This document shows positions 57,129-64,000 of a DNA stretch of 64,000 bases, in pieces (position 1 is the stretch's first letter; every line of letters starts with the position of its first letter). Below the pieces are notes generated by a model, which saw only the letters and a program-made list of their open reading frames with translations, was not told the origin of the DNA and ran no database searches. This stretch comes from Rhodamnia argentea (Eukaryota; Streptophyta; Magnoliopsida; Myrtales; Myrtaceae), in NCBI RefSeq assembly GCF_020921035.1, contig NC_063150.1:30241826-30305825 (forward strand), read 5' to 3'. The position numbers and the translations under genes are program-made.

Positions 57129-60100
57129 CGTGAGTCTCCCAGTGAAACCTTATCTGCACTGAAATCCAATTATGGCTTTGATTTTTTTTTTTGGAGGGGG
57201 GCATTGAAGAGGAAGATTGAAAAGTCAAACTTGATTTGATCTCAATTCTCAAATCAAAGAAACAGGCTTCTGCTTTGGAAGTTAAATGGGCCAAAGCCCA
57301 AATTGGGAATTTCCTTGTGAATTTCTCCTTTTCACATTCACTTCTCCTCTCCTTTCCTTTCCTTTCCTATTCTTCCATCCACACTTCCAACTTATTTGGA
57401 ATCCTAACTTATGTTCAATTGAATCCGTTAAGAATTCAAGCATCGTTTTCACCTCGAGTAGCAAGGGCTAACCCACGGGGGTCGGAGGCCGCTGTCGCCT
57501 CATCGAGCACCTGCAGGTTTGAGGTTTAAATTGCAATAATCTTCGAATTTTCACATAAGCTTTAGAGTTCTACCGCGTTCTAGTCTATCATATTTTGTGC
57601 AATAATTCTTGCTAGGGATAACAGCGCACCTAAGCTCTTTCTGGGGCGATAGAAGCAATCTTCCTAAGATCGAAGGAATCTAAGAGCTCTTTCTTTTGGA
57701 ATTATTCTGAGTTTTCTAGGATCTACGGTGTAAACCGAAATGTGATTCCTTTTGACTTGACAAGTAAAGCCCTTCGAAATGAGCTCAAGAAGTATCAAAC
57801 ATGTATGCGCAAGCTAAAATGAGAAATCTATGGCTTAAGTTCGGCGTTCAGACAATGGTACCTTATATTTATTTCGTAAAAAAATGGGTTTACGGAGGAC
57901 TATTGTGCTCATGTAGTCCACGGGTAGTTTTGTGCCCTTTTTTTTTTTATGTTGATGACATAGGCCGTAAATGACAAGGATTATTCCACTAACACTAACC
58001 AATGCAAACTCTGATGGGGATCAAATAGTTATTCATGTACCCTTATCATTGGAGACTTAAGCGAAAGCTCGTTTACATATGTTTTCTCATATGAGTCTGT
58101 TGTCTACAACTACTGGGAATCTCAATTCTATGCCCGTGGTTGTCCCCCAATTTTGAGATGAAGACATGGGTGAAGCTAGCTATTTGTTCGGTATTAAGAT
58201 TGTTAGAGATTGTTATGATTAATGTGGAAAAAATTACGAAATTAAAACTGAGGAGAAGAAACGAACATAAAGATTTATGTGGAAACCCTTGCAACAAAAT
58301 CACGAGAAGAGGAGAAGCAAAATCCACTGTAGAATCAATGATTACAAAAGATGGTTCTCAAAGACAAAAGACCCTTTTCTGTCTCTGCTTCTTAACATAA
58401 TAGCTTGAGAAAGAGTAATATTTATATTATTGCCCCTAAAACCTTAACTTTTGCCCAAGCACATAAAAGATTAAAGACATGCTCAAGAGAGATAGGTTTA
58501 ATAAACTCCTTAATTTGTCTCAAGAGACTTACAACAAGATAGCTGCTTGAACGATATCAAATGCGTCAATTACAAATCTACGGAGGCTCCCCCAGAAAAA
58601 GAACGTGAGACTAAGCCTGGACGTGCACATGCAATTCGTATTAGGGCTTTGTGTTGGTGATGTCATTGGTGACATAAGATCCACAGAGCTACCACATGCA
58701 TGCGTTTGCTCCTAAATCAAAATTTGATTCTTCTCTCCATTCAACCATATGGGGACACCGACACCAAGTGAAGTGAAGACTGTCCGTTTGAAAAAGCTCT
58801 TCAAACCCAGCTGAAAGCCCTCACTAGAGAGCTTTCTTACATCACCACCGGTGTCAGCATTGACCAATCCTCTTCTCTTTGAATGTTTGAACTTCTAAAA
58901 GACTTTCAATTGCTTCTGGAACTTTTCTGTCGAACCCACTGAAAAATATGTTTTTGGACGACCAACCCTTTTAACCGCAGACGGCCCACATCATATTATT
59001 TTTTATAAACTATGGTTTTCATTATTCTATCTAACTCTAGCTGCATAGCATCATTATTATTAGCCCAAGCCCCCACGTACTTCCCTTATTATAAGCATTT
59101 CTTTGACCAACTCTTTAGGACCTGAGCACTAGAGGATAGGATAAGAGCCAGTGATTGTCACTGGCATGGAGTTTGAGCAGCCATCATAGATAAGAATCCT
59201 TGAGCAAACAAAGTCGCTTGGTGTAATTACCACAAGGAATGTACCATATTCACCTCTTTGAATATCAATTGGGGGATTGGAAATGGATCAAATTTAGTAG
59301 TATGGCAAGTGAAAATAGCCTCACCCAAAAATTTATCGTGTGTTTTGAAGTTTCTAGATACATATATCATTTCTTTTCAGCCTTCCCATTTGGGTCCATG
59401 ATGACTTTACTAGTCTTTCCTACACCTAGATATGAACATTTTAAGTCATTTTTAACTGTGTTAATGCTGTCCTAATGTTAAAAAGTCAGAGTACCAACGT
59501 GAAAAAGTAATTGTCCCAAACATGACACCTCTATGTGAAAAAAATAACGGTGGCATTGCCCTTAAATACATACAAGGATGAGCAATGAGATTCGACAAAT
59601 TAGAACGATACAATATTGCTTTACTCTGGTATCATGAAAACCCGAATCGAAACGAATCGAACTATTGACATTCCTAGTCGGGATGAGTGTGAAAGGGCTT
59701 CCAACTTTGTTTGGTCTTCCAATGCGCTTCCAGGTCAAAGTTTGCCATGCATACTATAGCATCATTTGCTCATATTGTCACTATTACTAGTTGCTTTTGG
59801 TTAAAGTAGGAGAATCACTGTCTTTCAAGATTTAATAATAGCCTTGTTAGTATAATCGCCAAACGGTGTCTTGCTTGCACCACGTTTCATAAAGAAGGAA
59901 ACAAAAAGATCAATCGTGATTTGAGTCATTTGATGACAGAAACGTTTGTTTTTTTTATTGCTCGTGATTAAAGAATACAAATGCCACGAGGGCTATACTT
60001 TGTAGCTGGAATGTTGAAAATTGAGTGCTTTGCTACTGAACTAATGGCCTCTTTCTATGCTTTATCACAAAAATCAGAGTGGAAAAGCTCGAGTCTAATT

Positions 60101-60144
60101 AGCAAAGAGATTAGGAAGCTGCTAGCATCTATCAATTATTTCTG
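57129..60144. other. Intergenic, no gene seen
   Basis: RAF1 promoter side, then about 3 kb without a recognisable gene. A CT-rich tract is at 57320-57375. Scattered short frames (for example 59239-59475) have no known product. Confidence 0.4.
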
Positions 60145-60255
60145 ATTACATGATCTCCCAATCAACGAGTGTTTTATGCAAAACACGCGATGATGATGAG
60201 TGGATCTACAGTTGAGATTGTGCCGTCCCTAACAATACAACTAGGAAAGCATTTC
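60145..60255. repeat. Direct repeat flanking the ERF region, copy 1
   Basis: GATCTCCCAATCAACGAGTG and TTTATGCAAAACACGCG recur at 63465-63585 in the same order and direction, with point changes. It is perhaps part of a TE or a local duplication. Confidence 0.55.
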
Positions 60256-61968
60256 CCAATAAATTATAGTAAAATGGATAATTTCTAGTCCCTGAAAATA
60301 AAATTGAAAAAGATTACGAAATTATGTACCTCACAATCATATCTGTTTGAGGATTAATTAGTTGCACGAGATGACGCGCATAAGCTTATGCTGCGGACCT
60401 CCGAACAATTCGTGATGCATTACTTGGCTAAGAAATATCTCGCGTGAAGAGATATTCTAGCTGCCAATGTCTTGATGGAGCACTCGCCAACCTCAAATTT
60501 ACGCATCGAGGGCGATATTAGACTAGTTATGTTTAAAATTGAATATTCTGTAACGGGTGTGAGACACGTATAATAACACTCAAATGAGATTATTAGCCTT
60601 GGTCGTCTATCCCCCATATCGCCAATCACAGGCATAAGCGCATGCAACTATTTGTCATGCAAAACACGAGCGCACAAGGGACAAACCGAGAAAGTTGCAA
60701 TAGAGGAAAAACCTCTCATCATCAAGGGATAAAGAATTGATGGCGCAGGCCGATTCAATGTACCCTTCCGCAAGAGGGCTTAAAAGGACTTGGCCCCATC
60801 TGTTTCCCTTTCCTTGTCCTTCCTCAAAAATCTTCCCTCAATTCCTCTTTTGTTTTCCATCTCTCTTTCCCAACTTGCCATCTGTCTTTTTTTCTCTCCT
60901 TCATGGACTGCTCGATCCTCTTCAGTGGAAAATATGAGCTCTGATGGGTGATGGCCAATTTGAATATGGTCAAGCACATTTTGTGTTGGCAACAAAAGGA
61001 AGAGGCAAAGGCCAAAGGGTGTGGTCACTATTTGTCCCGCATAAACCTTAGTCATCCCTTGCAAATCCCCGAAATGATCTTCTTTTGGACGAGACCGAAG
61101 AGGTCATGTTCTTTCGATAGTTGAAATATAGCTCGAGATACCACCTGATCACGATATAGAAAAGAAATTCAAAGTTGAAAAATGAGGCACGACCGCCTAT
61201 ACCAATTGATTGCATAGTTTGAATGTCTAATTGGATTGCTTACAAGATTATAACGTACGGATATCGGCATTCAAATGAAGAGAAATGCTCGAAACTTTGC
61301 AACTAATGGTATTCAATCCAAGTTCTATTCAAATCAAGGCCTTTTTTTTTTGCACGAAAGTGAGAAAGAAATGCCTAAACTCAAAATAAGAATATGCCTT
61401 CCTTATCCATGTCTATAGATCTTTGACATAAGGATCCAATTCATCAAACCAAGAAAAACCTTCAAAAAGCCATGAAAGATCACAAAAGATTAGCCAAAAG
61501 GGGTGATGTCTGTTCACTTCCGAAGACCCATCAAGAGCTTGCCAACTTGTTCCAATCTAAAACTTCAGGCCACTGGCTAACCAGGACATGGCCAAGTGAG
61601 CACAGGGCAGCGTGACAAGTGGATCCGAATCCGCACAAAGGCAGAGTCCTTGTCCTAACCATCAAAACAAAATGAAATCATCAAAATGATGTCACTCTTT
61701 GAATTCTCATCTGACCAAGGCCGCCATGCCCACGAATGCCTTTGACTCACGTGTGCAAATTTTGATTTTCGGAGGAGGTGGGGTCCTATTAACGACCACA
61801 CAACTTTCTAAAGAGTGCCCACCAAAGTTCATCCAACCTTGCCCACTTTCCGATTCCCCCCCTATCACCATCTCCATCGATTTTAGCTTTTCCTCCCCTT
61901 TGATCATGTGAACTCCACATTTTGTTTATTTTGAATGCCACAGTGTTCACTCCCCCCACCTTCACGCC
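60256..61968. other. Upstream region of the ERF gene, no other gene seen
   Basis: No gene is recognisable. A GCCGCC core (61720-61725), the usual ERF-binding motif, lies about 370 bases before the ERF start. A single copy may be chance. Confidence 0.35.
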
Positions 61969-61976
61969 TATATATA
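61969..61976 (+). promoter_or_regulatory. TATA box of the ERF gene
   Basis: TATATATA preceded by CACGCC, about 120 bases before the chosen ATG at 62095. Confidence 0.65.
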
Positions 61977-62094
61977 CAAATCACACGAAGGCCACAACCT
62001 TCAACTTCATGTGACCACAGCAGCTCACTTTCTTGATCTGCTCCTCTTGATTTCTTGGTCAAAAGAACTGATAGAATTCAACGTACACTGCATC

Positions 62095-62847
62095 ATGGAT
62101 TGGGATTCTTCTCCTTTCCAGTACCCGAGTTTATCGGAGTTCTCCACTGATTGTTCTTCCTTCAATTCTTCAGAATCTCACCACTTCTCGCTCGGTTACG
62201 ACCCCGGTGCTGCTCTCTTTGCCCCGTCGTCGCTTCCTTTCAACGAGAACGACTCCGAAGAAATGCTCCTCTACGGAGTCATCACCGCGGCAACGCAGGA
62301 CTACTCCGTGGACACCATCTCTTCCTCGCACGCCGCTAGAGACCACGAGGAAGTGAACTCAAGGTCGGGAGACGTCATCAGCCCGGACGAGAACGAGGGC
62401 GAGCCTGCCAGGGAGGCCTCGTACCGTGGGGTGCGGCGCAGGCCGTGGGGGAAGTACGCGGCGGAGATAAGGGACTCGACCAGGAACGGGGTCCGGGTCT
62501 GGCTTGGGACGTTCGACACGCCCGAGGAGGCCGCCCTGGCCTACGACCAGGCCGCGATCGCGATGAGGGGCCCGCTGGCCGTGCTCAACTTCCCTCCGGA
62601 GGTGGTCTACAAGTCCCTCCGAGAAATGGGGGGCCACCACAACAACGACAGCGCCGTCGTCGGGCTTCAGGAGGGCGGCTCGCCGGTTCTCGCCCTCAAG
62701 AAGAGGCACTCCATGAGGAGGAAGTCCGAGATGAAGAAGAAGAAAGAGAAGGAGCTGATGCTGAAGAATGCGGTGGTGCTGGAGGATCTTGGAGCTGCTT
62801 ACTTGGAGGAGCTCCTCAAGATATCCGAAGACCCTGGCCCTTGGTGA
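62095..62847 (+). CDS. Group IX (ERF1/ORA59-like) AP2/ERF transcription factor
   Basis: Nuclear transcription factor of 250 residues, intronless as is usual for the family. One AP2/ERF domain ([20 protein letters not shown], then [20 protein letters not shown], then AVLNFP) lies at about residues 107-166, with the ERF-type Ala and Asp in the YAAEIRD segment, so it should bind GCC boxes. The N-terminus [20 protein letters not shown] is acidic and Ser-rich. After the domain comes a basic [18 protein letters not shown] stretch (likely nuclear signal). The C-terminal [15 protein letters not shown] is an EDLL-type activation motif, typical of subgroup IXc activators such as ERF1 and ORA59. The frame is open from an earlier ATG at 62011, but the start at 62095 fits the family. 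Likely an ethylene/jasmonate defence regulator, by family. Confidence 0.92.
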   Translation: MDWDSSPFQYPSLSEFSTDCSSFNSSESHHFSLGYDPGAALFAPSSLPFNENDSEEMLLYGVITAATQDYSVDTISSSHAARDHEEVNSRSGDVISPDENEGEPAREASYRGVRRRPWGKYAAEIRDSTRNGVRVWLGTFDTPEEAALAYDQAAIAMRGPLAVLNFPPEVVYKSLREMGGHHNNDSAVVGLQEGGSPVLALKKRHSMRRKSEMKKKKEKELMLKNAVVLEDLGAAYLEELLKISEDPGPW

Positions 62848-63464
62848 TGCAAAACTCCATTCTAACTTTCACTTGCAAGAATCTACGAGTTCTGTGCTGT
62901 CAAAGTATTATAGCTGAGGAGCAATTCCTAGATTTTAATCTCTTCCCCATCTTGTAAGCTTGATTGTGAATCCGAGTTCTTCCATGGATAAAGCTGAGAT
63001 GAAGCTCATGATTGAGAGAGTGGGAGGTAACTTAAAGTGGCATTTACTATTCTTGTAGGTCCTGCAATTTTTGTCGACAAAGACGAGAGTGGGCCACCTT
63101 TTCTTTTGTCTTTATATGCTATGTGTGGATGGTTTAATGATAATACAGGCTACTGCATGACATTGATTCTGACCGTTGTGACAGTTATAGGACCATTTCG
63201 AGGTGGTGGTATCCTACGATTCTCGCGAGCGGCTCTGGACCAAGGAAAGATGGCTCTGAACTATAGAAATGGATCATTTGTTGTTTAGTAACGGGTGTCA
63301 CTACAACTATATTAATATGGAAAAAATAGTTCATACATCCGGTGGCGGAGATAGGAAAGCGAGCGGGTTAAAAAAAAGTGTCTTGTCGATTTTTTTTTTT
63401 ATCATTGTTTGATTTTTCTTTATCAAAAACTGCTAGCTTGACAGATCTGTCAGTAATGTCAGGA
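62848..63464. other. ERF 3' flank, no gene seen
   Basis: It holds the 3' UTR of the ERF and intergenic DNA. The frame at 63037-63288 has no recognisable product. Confidence 0.35.
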
Positions 63465-63585
63465 ATCTTTGACCACACGATCTTCCAATCAACAAGTGAT
63501 TTATGCAAAACACGCGGTGATGGTACATGCATTTACGGTTAAGATTGTACCGTTCATGACAATACTTGTTAAAAAATATTTCCTT
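63465..63585. repeat. Direct repeat flanking the ERF region, copy 2
   Basis: Matches 60145-60255 (GATCTTCCAATCAACAAGTG, TTTATGCAAAACACGCG, AAGATTGTACCGTTCATGAC). Confidence 0.55.
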
Positions 63586-63899
63586 TTTTGAAAGCTGCTA
63601 GCGCGATAGTTTAACAGTCTTGTTAGTAAATCGGTTCTCATCTCATGTTCGATAAAAGCTCATTGTGAAATTAGTCGGTTCTTACATTTCACTTTTTTAT
63701 CTTTCGCTACAAGTTTCGAGACTCGCATAAAAATTTTGGTTTTACTTAAATCGAAATATCTCTAATCCGTTCAATTATATATGGAACCGCATACAGGTCT
63801 TTTCTTTTCTTTTTTTTTTTCCACGTTGGGGAGGCGAATATGCCCACTGCCCAAAGCATTTTGGTCCTTTCGTTGGACCTAAAGTCACGAACTTGGACC

Positions 63900-63973
63900 G
63901 GTCAAATGGCTTCTCTCACGCGAGGCATGTGAAGTCAACGTCTGAATCCTCGTCGACGGGAAACATTTTGACC
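63900..63973. promoter_or_regulatory. Cluster of three W-boxes
   Basis: Three TTGACC/T cores lie within 74 bases: 63900-63905 (minus), 63933-63938 (minus) and 63968-63973 (plus). WRKY factors bind this motif. They may belong to the promoter of a gene right of the window. Confidence 0.45.
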
Positions 63974-64000
63974 GAGCCGACGAAGAAACCTCAGCTTCGA

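Noticed and set aside
56587-57294. A 235-codon minus-strand frame overlapping RAF1
   Set aside because: Out-of-register shadow of RAF1, rich in His/Pro/Arg low complexity, with no known domain.
62445-62957. A second frame of 170 codons over the ERF gene
   Set aside because: Shifted-register shadow of the GC-rich AP2 coding region.
1-64000. CRISPR arrays, operons or bacterial-type defence systems
   Set aside because: No spaced direct-repeat array or operon layout was seen. Introns, NLRs and plant retroelements show nuclear plant DNA.

Overview
This window is nuclear DNA from a flowering plant, most likely a woody eudicot. The signs are intron-containing genes with GT/AG junctions, RPM1-type resistance genes, a Rubisco assembly factor, an AP2/ERF transcription factor, plant Ty3-gypsy and Ty1-copia remains, and many MITEs. 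A rosid such as a Myrtaceae member would fit the resistance-gene type, but I cannot prove the species.

Left third and centre (1-49,000) form a resistance-gene cluster loaded with transposons. Four NLR (CC-NB-ARC-LRR) loci all lie on the minus strand: NLR1 (11935-14781, intact), NLR2 (15170-19626, a pseudogene split by a solo LTR), NLR3 (25674-28538, intact) and NLR4 (39468-42332, intact, a near twin of NLR3). A fifth copy seems lost, with only its downstream flank left at 36848-37076. The sequence between the genes is built from repeated blocks that were duplicated with them: the 9440-11050 / 36290-36690 / 43050-44400 family, the 24060-25045 / 34986-36190 / 48300-48900 family, and the 29945-30625 / 47308-47985 pair. 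Inserted into this scaffold are a Tat/Ogre-like Ty3-gypsy element with gag (1-6822), two solo LTRs with clear 5-bp target duplications (16506-18847 and 21379-23880), a chromovirus-like Ty3 remnant (31165-about 34960), a copia remnant (37077-about 38465), several foldback or TIR MITE families, a small SINE, and a dead PEP-carboxylase-kinase gene (8526-9190).

Right part (49,600-64,000) is ordinary single-copy gene space: an ASCH-domain gene with six coding exons (49652-52064), a tandem pair of small secreted proline-rich peptide genes (53862-54116 and 54699-54929), a chloroplast Rubisco accumulation factor RAF1 on the minus strand (55716-57080), a long gene-poor stretch, and a group IX ERF with an EDLL-type activation motif (62095-62847). 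Three W-boxes at the right edge may belong to the promoter of the next gene.

The NLRs would act as intracellular immune receptors. An ERF of this class is a typical ethylene/jasmonate defence regulator, but nothing in the sequence links it to the NLR cluster. The strongest points for a second look are the history of the NLR cluster (exchange between paralogues, a lost copy, a replaced NLR4 promoter, nested insertions) and the uncharacterised tandem peptide genes.
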